Positions 14,346 through 22,148 of a stretch of DNA of 22,558 nt are shown piece after piece. Position numbers and translations under genes: made by a program. Origin of the DNA: Hermodarchaeum sp048885185 (GTDB lineage: Archaea; Asgardarchaeota; Hermodarchaeia; Hermodarchaeales; Hermodarchaeaceae); contig JBHLQC010000012.1 in assembly GCA_048885185.1 (NCBI GenBank), positions 1-22,558 of the forward strand. Direction: 5' to 3'. Each line of letters starts with the position of its first letter. Position 1 is the first letter of the stretch. The notes beneath the pieces were generated by a model. It was given only the letters and a program-made list of their open reading frames with translations, was not told the origin of the DNA and searched no databases.

Positions 14346-14886
14346 GGTGGATTTCTCCTAGGGAAACTGGTTCAGCTTGATTTTTTCGGATTATGAGCCG
14401 AGCGTTTTCAGCTGGAAGCGTCGCTAGGTCATCGGCTCTGAATGGTCCGTAGGTTTTTAAATCTACTCCAACGAGCTGAGGATGATCTTCGAGAAAACGT
14501 ACGAGTTGGAGTTGGGACGAGGACTCTGATTGTAATGGCGTGAAAAGTTCATCTGCAGGCATCAGGACGGAATTGAGGTTCCGGGATGCTTGATCAACAA
14601 AGCGGCGTTCATTACGGGTTAGTAGATCATAATCGACTGCTTGATTGACAAGTAATGTCAAGATTTTCTGAACACGCATCTGAAGGAGGCTTTTCATCAT
14701 AAATTGGAGGTTGGCTAACTCAGTTTCGATTAATTGTCGTTGTAAGTCCGTTATGTCTTCTGAATTTTGTTGTTCAAGAACCTGTTCTACGTATTCACGT
14801 ATATTTTGGAGGAAAGAGTCCCGTAGGGAAAGAAGCTCGGGTGTGTCACGTTCAGCTTTCCATCTTTCAAGGAGAGCATTGTACAC
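14323..14886 (-). CDS. gins51: GINS complex subunit, Gins51 (Sld5/Psf1-like)
   Basis: GINS associates with MCM and Cdc45/RecJ-like protein in the replicative helicase and contacts primase. In the 187 residues a long helical A domain (about 1-115) precedes a small beta B domain (about 127-172, VRFLEDHPQLVGVD...ENARLIIRK). This A-then-B order is that of Gins51/Gins15, not Gins23. The tail is acidic. The start is GTG at 14884-14886, decided by GGAGG about 10 nt upstream. It follows priS by 18 nt and overlaps L44e, the conserved archaeal primase-GINS pairing. Confidence 0.88.
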   Translation of the reverse strand: MYNALLERWKAERDTPELLSLRDSFLQNIREYVEQVLEQQNSEDITDLQRQLIETELANLQFMMKSLLQMRVQKILTLLVNQAVDYDLLTRNERRFVDQASRNLNSVLMPADELFTPLQSESSSQLQLVRFLEDHPQLVGVDLKTYGPFRADDLATLPAENARLIIRKNQAEPVSLGEIHHESSEDH

Positions 14887-14904
14887 AGTGTTTTTCCTCC
14901 AATA

Positions 14905-16137
14905 TCAGGTGATTTCAGCTACTCCCTTACACAGAAGTAACATGGCTGCGGAGAGTGGAAGCTCCTTTTTAATTTCGCGCATTGGTGGATAATGGACACC
15001 GCCCAAAGTGAAAGCTGGTGAATCCTTTATGGAAACTGTTATCGTTCCCTGAAAGGTCTGTGCATGTCGAAAAGGATCAAAATCCGCTAGTGTGGAGGGC
15101 TCCAGTTTTTTGACGATAAATCCAGTTTTTCCATGGAGCGAGCCGGGAAGGCGAATAAGTCGATGAATATCGGTTGTTACTGGTTCATCGACTATGGCAC
15201 TTGTCGATTCTAGAACATATTGGGCAATGGTACTCCAAGTTTTTCTCCCTACACCTTTAGGCGTGATATACCGAGCTGGTTCTTCCATGAGGTGTTCGCT
15301 GATTATTTTTGCTTCCTCTTTTAGAATGCGTGCTTGATTGGCACGAAGCCCAGGGATTTTCTGTAATTGCGATGGATTCTGAAATAGGAGACGAATGCCC
15401 TGTGCGATTTTCCGTTCCCATCCAGGCGAGTGGGGATCTGGTCCTTTTGGTACACCATAGGAATCGTCAACAAAGCCGTGATATCGAAAATCAATTCCCG
15501 TACCGGAAATGTAGTCAACAATTTCGCGTCGAGCTTGAGAGCCAAGACTCAAAATATCTGGTGTATAACAATGAATATGGTAACCGCGGTGGCCTGAGAA
15601 GACTATCATAATCTCTGACCGTGATATCCCAAAGTCAGGTACTAGGAAGTTTTCGATGATTTTGATGGCTTCTTCCTTCGATTTAGCCAAACATTCATCG
15701 CACATCCATTTTAGTTCATCAAGTCGCGAGGCATTGCATTTGGGGCATAAATCAGGTCGCTGCCCGTGATCACGATGGCCACATTCAAGGCACCACCAGG
15801 TATCATGTTGTTTCTGGCATGGCAAATCAAAGTGATCTGCATCAATATCAAAAACTAAATCCGTTCCACGCCATTCTTTGAGGGGCATCTGGGGGGCATC
15901 GGGCTTTTCGTAGTATGCAGCTGAATGAAAGGTATGGGCAGGACCTTCTCTCCCCATGAATTGAAGGAGTTCTTCCAAGTTCGCAAAACTGGTGTGGCGA
16001 AGGGCCCCTTCACGTGAAAACCAGAAGAACGCGAATTCCCGGTTTTCAAATTGAGGCGGGGGTGAAATGGCTTTTCCATGGTCGCGATAGTAGTTCGCGA
16101 ATTGTGTTACAAGGAAGTTCAGCGTTTTGATAGCCAT
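14905..16137 (-). CDS. priS: DNA primase small (catalytic) subunit PriS
   Basis: Catalytic subunit that makes RNA/DNA primers. The 410 residues show DLVFDIDAD with catalytic D97 and D99, SGHRGYH at 181-187 for nucleotide binding, and TTDIHRLIRLPGSLHGK with likely third Asp D323. Between D99 and the SGHRG motif lies an insert with six cysteines, C116/C119, C131/C134 and C146/C149, more than the single zinc knuckle commonly described. ATG at 16135-16137 lies in the end of priL (19-nt overlap) with AGGAGG only about 2 nt upstream, an unusually short spacing, so coupling to priL may help. The gene pair priL-priS and the following GINS suggest a primosome operon. Confidence 0.95.
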   Translation of the reverse strand: MAIKTLNFLVTQFANYYRDHGKAISPPPQFENREFAFFWFSREGALRHTSFANLEELLQFMGREGPAHTFHSAAYYEKPDAPQMPLKEWRGTDLVFDIDADHFDLPCQKQHDTWWCLECGHRDHGQRPDLCPKCNASRLDELKWMCDECLAKSKEEAIKIIENFLVPDFGISRSEIMIVFSGHRGYHIHCYTPDILSLGSQARREIVDYISGTGIDFRYHGFVDDSYGVPKGPDPHSPGWERKIAQGIRLLFQNPSQLQKIPGLRANQARILKEEAKIISEHLMEEPARYITPKGVGRKTWSTIAQYVLESTSAIVDEPVTTDIHRLIRLPGSLHGKTGFIVKKLEPSTLADFDPFRHAQTFQGTITVSIKDSPAFTLGGVHYPPMREIKKELPLSAAMLLLCKGVAEIT

Positions 16138-17150
16138 TTCCTCCTTCGACGATAATAGGCAAGAGGATGACGGCGGGATTCCGCTTTATCTGGATCGACA
16201 CACAGGCGTACTGAAATCATGTAGGCACAACTTGGTGGAGTGTATTCCGTGCTTCCGCGTTTGCCTGCGATATGCTCGATTTGATATCGAGCAAGATCTT
16301 CTCGAAAATCTGGAGCTCTCATAAAGAGTTCAAGAACTGAGTCAACATCCATACCTACGTTTAGTAAAAACGCAGTAATGGCAAAACGGGCGATATGTGA
16401 TAACGGTTTACCCTCATTCATATCTGCAAGAAGGGCTTGCATGCAGGGCGGAAAGGCTTCGGTTACGATTTCTCCTTGGATTTCTTGGCGCATTCGATCT
16501 GTTTGTTTTCGAACCTTTTCATCAATGTCTTCGTATACTTTCTGAATATTGGGAGGAAAATTCGCAGGCACCTTTTTGATATCACGAATTAACATTTTTT
16601 CCACAGCAGCGCGGATAACACGCACGGTTTCACTCTTTCTTAGTAGAACATAGCCATTGTCAAGCCGTTTGTTGACAAGTTTCCATTCACGTTCATGAAA
16701 CCCCGCTGTAGCCGCAAGATAGTTGGAAAAATGCAACCTATGAGAAAAAACTCGACTTGCCACACGCCCAGCTGAACTGATTTGCCAATTAAATTCCTGC
16801 TTGGCAAATTGAGGGAGCTTTGTCTCCGATTCTTTGAGAAGGAAACCTTCAGCTCGTTTTGCTTCAGCTGTTGCCCAGCGTCTGCGTAAGAACATGCTTC
16901 CAATTCCATCGACCAGAGCTTTAGCGATAAAGAAACTGGTCAGTTCCATGTACTCATCATCGCTTTGCATTTCTCTTGTCCGAGTTCTTCGAGAGTCAAG
17001 TGCCTGTGATAATCGGTCATGAGCGCGTTGAACAATACGAGGGTTGTTATCGACTTCTCCAAGAGTGACATCGAGGTTTTTTAGCAGAGACCGAGCCATC
17101 ACTGACCAAGGGTATTTGGCTGCTTCGTGTATGGAGATATCCTCTTGCAT
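16119..17150 (-). CDS. priL: DNA primase large subunit PriL
   Basis: Regulatory subunit needed for primer initiation, normally with a C-terminal [4Fe-4S] cluster held by four cysteines. In the 343 residues a helical N-terminal domain is followed by the conserved AFPPC (C236), LSHIARFAITAFL, YTPPSC (C308), RLC (C317) and RHPLAYY. The protein contains only these three cysteines. The position where a fourth is expected between RLC and HPLAYY reads VDPDKAESRR. So either a non-cysteine ligand (Asp or His) or a lost/altered cluster is implied. ATG at 17148-17150 is 39 nt after PCNA. The 3' end overlaps priS by 19 nt. Identity is firm; cluster status is open. Confidence 0.92.
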   Translation of the reverse strand: MQEDISIHEAAKYPWSVMARSLLKNLDVTLGEVDNNPRIVQRAHDRLSQALDSRRTRTREMQSDDEYMELTSFFIAKALVDGIGSMFLRRRWATAEAKRAEGFLLKESETKLPQFAKQEFNWQISSAGRVASRVFSHRLHFSNYLAATAGFHEREWKLVNKRLDNGYVLLRKSETVRVIRAAVEKMLIRDIKKVPANFPPNIQKVYEDIDEKVRKQTDRMRQEIQGEIVTEAFPPCMQALLADMNEGKPLSHIARFAITAFLLNVGMDVDSVLELFMRAPDFREDLARYQIEHIAGKRGSTEYTPPSCAYMISVRLCVDPDKAESRRHPLAYYRRRRKWLSKR

Positions 17151-17189
17151 TTTCTCTGCCTATGGGTAGGAGTTAGTAAGGATTGTGGG

Positions 17190-17945
17190 CTAGAAATCAT
17201 CTTCGACCCGTGGAGCCAGAAAGTAGGTTATATGACCGCCACTGCTCACTGCGAAGAGAAGCTTAATGGGAGTGCCTTTGCCGAATTCCATTTGAACGGT
17301 ATCAGAAGCGGCAACAGCTTTCATCATGTCGTTCAGATACTCTAAGGCGTATAGTGATTTAGCTGGTTGTTTGACTGAATATTCTAAAAGGGCTTCCTCA
17401 TCTTTCCCAATACTCACTTCAAGATTTCCGGTGTCTCCGCGAGCAGAAATCGTAAGATTTTCTGGAGTGGCGTCAATTGCTATGAAATCACTTATGATAT
17501 CGGCATCTTGGATGATTTCTTTCAATGTGTCCGCAGTGATTTTGACGTTGATATCAAAATCCACATTGAGTGTCGGCGGGCGATCAGCGCCTAAATCTAT
17601 GAGAGAGATTTTGAAACTGCGCCGTGTACGTCCTTCAAGAGTGATTTGTAATTGATTTTTCTCACGATCAAGCCCTAGAGTTAGACTATTTCCTGCTCCT
17701 GCGCGTTTGACGATTTTCTCCATTTCATCGAGATTCACGCCAAGTTGTCCTTCTTCATCACATTCGAAGTGACTGAAAGCACCTTTAGGTAATTCAAAAT
17801 CGACCATGGCGATTCGTGATGGATCCATTGCGCGTAGTGTCATACCTTTGGCTGAAATTTCAAAATTCGCTTCATCAACTAATGCGGAAATAGCGCTAAT
17901 AAGAGCCTGCCAGGTTTTTGCATCATCGAATTTGGCAACAAACAA
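17190..17945 (-). CDS. pcn: DNA polymerase sliding clamp (PCNA)
   Basis: Trimeric ring that tethers polymerases, ligase and nucleases to DNA. The 251 residues are the normal length, with FVAKFDDAKTWQALISA at the start, GMTLRAMDPSRIAMVDFEL, the interdomain loop LIDLGADRPPTLNVDFD, and the C-terminal ITYFLAPRVEDD. The start is TTG at 17943-17945, directly after the stop of the OB-fold gene (TAGTTG), with GGAGG 9 nt upstream. No better ATG exists, so the TTG is convincing. It lies in the operon OB-fold, PCNA, priL, priS, GINS. Confidence 0.96.
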   Translation of the reverse strand: MFVAKFDDAKTWQALISAISALVDEANFEISAKGMTLRAMDPSRIAMVDFELPKGAFSHFECDEEGQLGVNLDEMEKIVKRAGAGNSLTLGLDREKNQLQITLEGRTRRSFKISLIDLGADRPPTLNVDFDINVKITADTLKEIIQDADIISDFIAIDATPENLTISARGDTGNLEVSIGKDEEALLEYSVKQPAKSLYALEYLNDMMKAVAASDTVQMEFGKGTPIKLLFAVSSGGHITYFLAPRVEDDF

Positions 17946-18293
17946 CTAGGAATTCCTCCGGCGGGGTACGGCTTCGATTATTTTTCTTGTTTTACTATAA
18001 AGCTGTTTATCAAGAGCGGCAAGATCTTGGATAATTTCAGCACGGAGTATGGGTTGTCCTTCTCCGGATACTGCAATTGACCCAAAGACCCTGACAAAGG
18101 ATTGGAGTTGTGGAATTGATTCTTCGGAAAGAACGGATATGCGACCGGTTTCGTCGCTGAGAATGAATCCAGATTGGTCTTGATGGTCAACGACGAACCC
18201 CATTATTCGAACACGCCGACCGGCATATTCTGAGGTGATTTGACCGATATCTGTGAAGACTGCAGGTGTTCTGACGAATGGGTCTGAAGACAT
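17946..18293 (-). CDS. Small OB-fold protein, possible ssDNA-binding/RPA-like factor
   Basis: The 115-residue protein has a single OB-fold pattern. GRRVRIMGFVVDH is strand 1-2, SGFILSDETGRISVL the central hairpin, and SFVRVFGSI with ILRAEIIQDL the later strands. A C-terminal helix (LDKQLYSKTRKIIEAV) and a basic tail RRRNS follow. The FILSDETGRISV hairpin and the C-terminal helix recall RPA32/RPA14/Stn1-type OB domains. It is the first gene before PCNA and primase, directly abutting PCNA, which supports a role in replication or repair. ATG at 18291-18293, TATA-like CTTTAAGG about 45 nt upstream. Family name not recognised; an RNA-binding OB protein is the alternative. Confidence 0.75.
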   Translation of the reverse strand: MSSDPFVRTPAVFTDIGQITSEYAGRRVRIMGFVVDHQDQSGFILSDETGRISVLSEESIPQLQSFVRVFGSIAVSGEGQPILRAEIIQDLAALDKQLYSKTRKIIEAVPRRRNS

Positions 18294-18337
18294 TTAATAT
18301 CCGCCACTTGCTCTTGAGTAGAGTGTCCCATTATGGT

Positions 18338-18345
18338 CCTTAAAG
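18338..18345 (-). promoter_or_regulatory. TATA box of the OB-fold/PCNA/primase operon
   Basis: Minus strand CTTTAAGG, 45 nt before the ATG at 18293, predicting a leader of about 22 nt. Confidence 0.5.
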
Positions 18346-18357
18346 TTCTATCTCTTC

Positions 18358-18519
18358 TTAGTCTTCATCTGAAAGGAGAAACTTTAAAGAGCCCTCCTTC
18401 CAGTTTTCCTCTGGCATTCGACTTGGGATTTCCATCTTCCTTTGAATGACCTTTTTCATAATTGATGTATAGAGGCTGAATGCTTTGACATGGAGAACCG
18501 TTCCCCTTCGAAATATCAT
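18358..18519 (-). CDS. Possible small ORF upstream of the OB-fold gene
   Basis: A 53-codon frame from ATG at 18517-18519 to TAA at 18358-18360. It could also start at M21 (18459) or M29 (18435). The later part reads MEIPSRMPEENWKEGSLKFL and then ends in an acidic tail, an amphipathic, natural-looking composition. No clear ribosome site. A CTATACAT element at about 18464-18472 could be a TATA box for the shortest form. The long form overlaps the start of the plus-strand winged-helix gene by 35 bp. No family recognised, and it may be chance. Confidence 0.25.
   Translation of the reverse strand: MIFRRGTVLHVKAFSLYTSIMKKVIQRKMEIPSRMPEENWKEGSLKFLLSDED
18376..18389 (+). promoter_or_regulatory. BRE/TATA-like promoter of the small winged-helix gene
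   Basis: Purine-rich GGAGAAA directly followed by CTTTAAAG. It would give a leader of about 70 nt before the TTG start at 18485. The intervening bases hold no other plus-strand gene. Confidence 0.4.
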
Positions 18520-18736
18520 CCTAACCCTACTTGATAAACGTCAAGGGGTTCTTATCGATAAGGAATTAATTCGTTTATTAAAAAATAATCGTGTGAAAGT
18601 GACCCCCGAAGAGCTAGACCGAACTCTGTTGGAGCTGGAAATCGGAGGAAAAATTCACGTTCAGCAAATTACAAAAACGAAGCGGAAAATTGAACTCCTT
18701 GGTGAACGGCGGTATCTCCCTATTGCTGAGGACTAA
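18485..18736 (+). CDS. Small winged-helix-like protein
   Basis: An 83-residue basic protein. The pattern is helix (LRNIILTLLDKR), short strand, helix (DKELIRLLKNN), helix (TPEELDRTLLELEIGG), then a beta wing (KIHVQQITKTKRKIELL), as in winged-helix DNA- or RNA-binding domains. The start is TTG at 18485. An upstream TAG at 18470-18472 excludes longer forms, no in-frame ATG exists, and GAGG lies 9 nt upstream. It is transcribed divergently from the OB-fold/PCNA/primase operon and converges on cdc48 with 32 bp between. It could be a local regulator. Family not recognised. Confidence 0.6.
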   Translation: MTWRTVPLRNIILTLLDKRQGVLIDKELIRLLKNNRVKVTPEELDRTLLELEIGGKIHVQQITKTKRKIELLGERRYLPIAED

Positions 18737-18768
18737 GGCAAGTCTTGTACTGTGGCAACATGTTTCTG

Positions 18769-20961
18769 CTAGACAAATGGTGACGTACTAGGTCGAGTTT
18801 GACCTGCTTGTTTACCCCATGAAAGGTAGGCTTTTTCCATCTCCGGTGTGATGGTTGGGTTAATTTCGTCTATTGCTTTTAGGAAGTGGTTACGGGTCAC
18901 TTTTTTAGATTCCATGCTTTCTTCAAGAGCTGCTAATGCGGCCTCTCGACAACATGCGGCTATATCACTACCTGCAAAATTCTCTGATAATCGAACTAAT
19001 TCAGCGATTTTCACATCTTTGGCAATGGGCATATCTCGAGTGTATATTTCAAAAATTTGTTTTCGGGCTTTCTCATCAGGTGCGGGTACCAAGATGTGGC
19101 GATCAAACCGTCCTGGTCGTAGCATAGCTGGATCGAGTAGGTCTGGGCGGTTGGTTGCGGCTAATACGACAATGTCTTTGAGAGATTGGATACCATCAAT
19201 CTCTGTGAGAAATTGGCTGATGACGCGTTCGGTTACGTGGGAATCGCCAGCTCCGGTTCCCCGGGCGGGAGCTATGGCATCGATTTCATCAAAGAAGATA
19301 ATTGCAGGAGCAGCATGTCGAGCCCGGCGAAAAACTTCACGGATGGCTTTTTCGGATTCACCAACCCACTTGCTGAGAACCTCTGGACCTTTTATGCTGA
19401 TGAAGTTGGCTTCGCTTTCGGTTGCAACCGCCCGTGCAAGCATCGTTTTTCCACAACCGGGTGGTCCGTATAATAGCACACCACGTGGTGGTTCTACACC
19501 TAGTCGGGTAAAGGATTCAGGATGCTGAAGGGGCCATTGCACTGCCTGTTGTAATTTATGCTTAATTATCTCTAATCCTCCAACATCCGACCAGCGAACA
19601 TTGGGAACCTCAATTGTGACCTCACGCATGGCGGTGGGTTGGATTTCGCGTAAAGCGTCCATGAAGTCATCGTTTGTGACACGGAGATCTGCAAGAACCT
19701 CTGCTGGAATTTCATCTTCCTCAAGATTGATTCGGGGCAGGTATCGGCGGAGTGCATTCATTGCGGCTTCTCGACAAAGAGCAGCAAGGTCAGCTCCGAC
19801 GAAACCATGAGTGATATCGGCAATGGATTCAGGTTTAACCGATTCGAGGGGCATCCCTCGAGAATGGATATGGATGATTTGGTGGCGACCCTCTTTATCG
19901 GGTACCCGAATCTCCACTTCACGATCAAACCGACCAGGTCGGCGCAAGGCGGGATCAATGGCATTGGGACGATTTGACGCGCCAATTACAATGACTTGAC
20001 CCCGTTGTTGGAGCCCATCCATGACCGCAAGGAGTTGAGCGACAACACGGCGCTCAACTTCTCCAATTACTTCTTCACGTTTTGGCGCAATGGCATCAAG
20101 TTCATCAATGAATATGATGCTGGGGGCGTTTTTTTCAGCTTCATCAAAAATCTGGCGAAGCCGTTTCTCGGACTCACCATAGAATTTACTCATTATTTCG
20201 GGTCCGTTTATAGAGATGAAGTGGGCTTCGGATTCATTAGCAACGGCTTGTGCAAGTAAGGTTTTACCGCAGCCAGGAGGTCCGAATAATAAAACCCCCT
20301 TGGGTGGGCTGATTCCTAATCGAGCAAAGAGTTCTGGGTGTTTTAATGGAAGCTCCACCATCTCACGAATTCGCTGGATTTCGTGATCCAACCCGCCGAT
20401 TTCTTCGTACGTGATAAGAGGCACACCGACGTCGAGTTCTTTGGGTGGTTCACTGAGAATGGTGATTTGCGTATTGAGAGCAATTAACACCACGCCAGTA
20501 GGACGGGAACGCCTGACGACAAACCGTACAGGTCGTCCGAGAATCGAAACATGAACCGTATCGTCTTTCACTACAGGACAGTTGAGTAATTTTTGTTTGA
20601 CAAAATCATCGAAGTCCTTAACGGGAAATCTCATCTCAAGAGGCGCAAGAGTTACAGAGAGCCCGGGTCGCTCTTGAACAGGATACACTGCCAGATTTTC
20701 TTCTAGACTTACACCGGCATTGCGACGCATGCGGCCATCCATTCGAATAATGCTTTGCCCTTCATCTTGGGGATAAGCAGGCCATACGATACCGGCGGTT
20801 TGTTTTCGTCCTTTGATTCCTAGGATGTCACCTGTTTGGACTCCAAGTTTTTCCATTGTCGAGGAGTCGATCCGAATGATGAAGCGCCCTGCATCACGTT
20901 CATGAGCTTTCTTGACACGAAGTGTGACTGATTTTCTGGGTGGGGATTGATCTTCTGCCAC
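18769..20961 (-). CDS. cdc48: CDC48/VCP-type AAA+ ATPase with two ATPase domains
   Basis: Hexameric unfoldase acting in protein quality control, often with the proteasome. The 730 residues (GTG numbering) hold an N-terminal double-psi barrel and 4-stranded domain (about 10-175). D1 has Walker A GPPGCGKT (227-234), Walker B IIFIDE (282-287) and RRPGRFD (340-346). D2 has GPPGCGKT (499-506), IIFFDE (554-559) and LRPGRFD (614-620). The GTG at 20959-20961 with GGAG 7 nt upstream gives the family N-terminus. An ATG 12 codons upstream (20997) is the alternative and adds an odd hydrophobic stretch. The C-terminus is TSPFV, without a clear HbYX proteasome-docking motif. Downstream of aEF1-beta by about 80 nt. 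Confidence 0.95.
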   Translation of the reverse strand: MAEDQSPPRKSVTLRVKKAHERDAGRFIIRIDSSTMEKLGVQTGDILGIKGRKQTAGIVWPAYPQDEGQSIIRMDGRMRRNAGVSLEENLAVYPVQERPGLSVTLAPLEMRFPVKDFDDFVKQKLLNCPVVKDDTVHVSILGRPVRFVVRRSRPTGVVLIALNTQITILSEPPKELDVGVPLITYEEIGGLDHEIQRIREMVELPLKHPELFARLGISPPKGVLLFGPPGCGKTLLAQAVANESEAHFISINGPEIMSKFYGESEKRLRQIFDEAEKNAPSIIFIDELDAIAPKREEVIGEVERRVVAQLLAVMDGLQQRGQVIVIGASNRPNAIDPALRRPGRFDREVEIRVPDKEGRHQIIHIHSRGMPLESVKPESIADITHGFVGADLAALCREAAMNALRRYLPRINLEEDEIPAEVLADLRVTNDDFMDALREIQPTAMREVTIEVPNVRWSDVGGLEIIKHKLQQAVQWPLQHPESFTRLGVEPPRGVLLYGPPGCGKTMLARAVATESEANFISIKGPEVLSKWVGESEKAIREVFRRARHAAPAIIFFDEIDAIAPARGTGAGDSHVTERVISQFLTEIDGIQSLKDIVVLAATNRPDLLDPAMLRPGRFDRHILVPAPDEKARKQIFEIYTRDMPIAKDVKIAELVRLSENFAGSDIAACCREAALAALEESMESKKVTRNHFLKAIDEINPTITPEMEKAYLSWGKQAGQTRPSTSPFV

Positions 20962-21044
20962 TGTTAGTCTCCACACTATGAAAAGGTACAAAGGCATAAA
21001 AAACTGTCAGAACTGTCATTCTCTAACGATTAAAGATTGAGTGA

Positions 21045-21311
21045 TTATAAGAGACTGACCGCTTCAATCTCAAGTTGGCTTACGCCAGGTATGTTCCTAA
21101 CAATTTCTTCAACCGCGTCAGTTCCTCCAGCTTCATCATCAACAATGAACCGCAGTCGTAAAGCGTATAGAGGACCAAAGATGGGAATTTCTTCCCAAGC
21201 TTCAATGTGCACTTTCCCTTGGAGAGTTTGATCGATTTGTTGGCGTAATTCACTGATCGGTGCGTTCGCGTCTTCAGGTGTGATTTTCATGATGGCAATA
21301 ACCTTTCCCAT
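21045..21311 (-). CDS. ef1b: Elongation factor aEF1-beta (guanine nucleotide exchange factor)
   Basis: Exchanges GDP for GTP on aEF1A during elongation. The 88 residues are the archaeal length, a single alpha/beta domain with VIAIMKITPEDA at the start and the hallmark EEIPIFGPLYALRLRFIVDDEAGGTD in the middle (written as family core around residues 41-65), ending in IEAVSLL. ATG at 21309-21311 has GAGGG about 8 nt upstream. It follows the zinc-ribbon gene by 45 nt, a conserved archaeal pairing. Confidence 0.95.
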   Translation of the reverse strand: MGKVIAIMKITPEDANAPISELRQQIDQTLQGKVHIEAWEEIPIFGPLYALRLRFIVDDEAGGTDAVEEIVRNIPGVSQLEIEAVSLL

Positions 21312-21356
21312 GGAAGAATCCCTCAGTAGTATAATCTTTGAAAAGTAACCATTTGT

Positions 21357-21533
21357 TTAGGGTCCTTTGAAATTACATGCTGGACATGTGTAAGTATTCG
21401 CAAACTCTCGGCACTTCTGGCAACGACGAAGTGTGTAGTTTCCACATGAGGGGCATGTAAATTGGACTGAATTTTCACGGGGTGTGATTAAACCCCCACA
21501 GCATGAGCAGAATGAGGTTTTGGTTTCACTCAT
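21357..21533 (-). CDS. Zinc-ribbon protein next to aEF1-beta (archaeal Zn-ribbon RNA-binding type)
   Basis: A 58-residue protein easily missed for its size. It has four closely spaced cysteine clusters: C9/C11/C12 (FCSCCGG), C27/C30 (CPSCG), C38/C41 (CQKC) and C50/C53 (CPAC), and ends NFKGP. This is the layout of the small archaeal two-zinc-finger protein typically encoded just before aEF1-beta and proposed to act in translation as an RNA-binding protein. ATG at 21531-21533 with AGGCGAT upstream and a TATA-like element near 21587-21596. The usual CxxCG in the first knuckle is altered to CSCCG, so ligand use there may shift. Confidence 0.85.
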   Translation of the reverse strand: MSETKTSFCSCCGGLITPRENSVQFTCPSCGNYTLRRCQKCREFANTYTCPACNFKGP

Positions 21534-21586
21534 GTTAAATCGCCTTCATTGTAAAGGGCGTGGTTCAGAAGGATGCTAATAGTCTT

Positions 21587-21596
21587 CTTAAATTTT
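21587..21596 (-). promoter_or_regulatory. TATA-like element before the zinc-ribbon/aEF1-beta genes
   Basis: Minus strand AAAATTTAAG with an A-rich GAACA before it, about 58 nt upstream of the ATG at 21533, in the 86-bp gap after nob1. Confidence 0.4.
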
Positions 21597-21619
21597 GTTC
21601 ACTATCACACTAATTTTCG

Positions 21620-22147
21620 TTAGATTGGTTTTTTCTTGATTGCACGCCGCTTGAGGGGTGTTCCACAAACAGGACAGGGCTCAGCTTTTGACAAATCTGG
21701 AGCTTTGTGGCCACACGCTGAGCAATAGGTTTCCCATTGAATAACTTCACGGATTCCAGGCTGGTTTGTACCTCGAAATTCGAGAGAAAGACTCTGTGCA
21801 ACATTTTGAATAGAATAATCATCCGTGATTAGCACGGAATGTCCATTTTGAGTGGTTAAATCTAAGGCTAGGGCTAGAAGGTCTAAATCGGGATCAGATA
21901 GATTATCCAAATCTCCCAATTGTTTTGCGACTTTTCTTACTTTTCGTAGTGATGTCTGTGTTGGTTCTAAGATGCGGAGTTTTCGTGCACTGAGGAGCAT
22001 GTCAACTGTTTCTTTCAGCCCTTTTTGTCGCATTTCTTTTTCAAGAAGGGGAGTAGTGGCCAGTTGAATGTCTTCGGCGGTATATTGGATTCGATTGAAT
22101 ATTGCGGAGGTGTCAATAACAAAGATTAGGGGCTTTTTCTGAGGCAT
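21620..22147 (-). CDS. nob1: rRNA maturation endonuclease Nob1 (PIN domain plus zinc ribbon)
   Basis: Cleaves the 3' end of pre-16S rRNA in late small-subunit assembly. In 175 residues the PIN domain has FVIDTSAIFN (D12), an acidic helix LLEKEMR (E36/E38), LSDPDLDLLALAL (D85/D87) and ITDDYSIQN (D109/D110). A zinc ribbon follows with C142/C145 and C158/C161, and then a basic tail. The full archaeal Nob1 architecture is present. ATG at 22145-22147 is one base after the NAD kinase stop, so the two are co-transcribed. Confidence 0.94.
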   Translation of the reverse strand: MPQKKPLIFVIDTSAIFNRIQYTAEDIQLATTPLLEKEMRQKGLKETVDMLLSARKLRILEPTQTSLRKVRKVAKQLGDLDNLSDPDLDLLALALDLTTQNGHSVLITDDYSIQNVAQSLSLEFRGTNQPGIREVIQWETYCSACGHKAPDLSKAEPCPVCGTPLKRRAIKKKPI

Positions 22148-22148
22148 T

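Noticed and set aside
18848..19528. 226-codon plus-strand frame opposite cdc48
   Set aside because: Lies wholly antisense to the conserved D2 ATPase domain; Ser/Arg-rich shadow.
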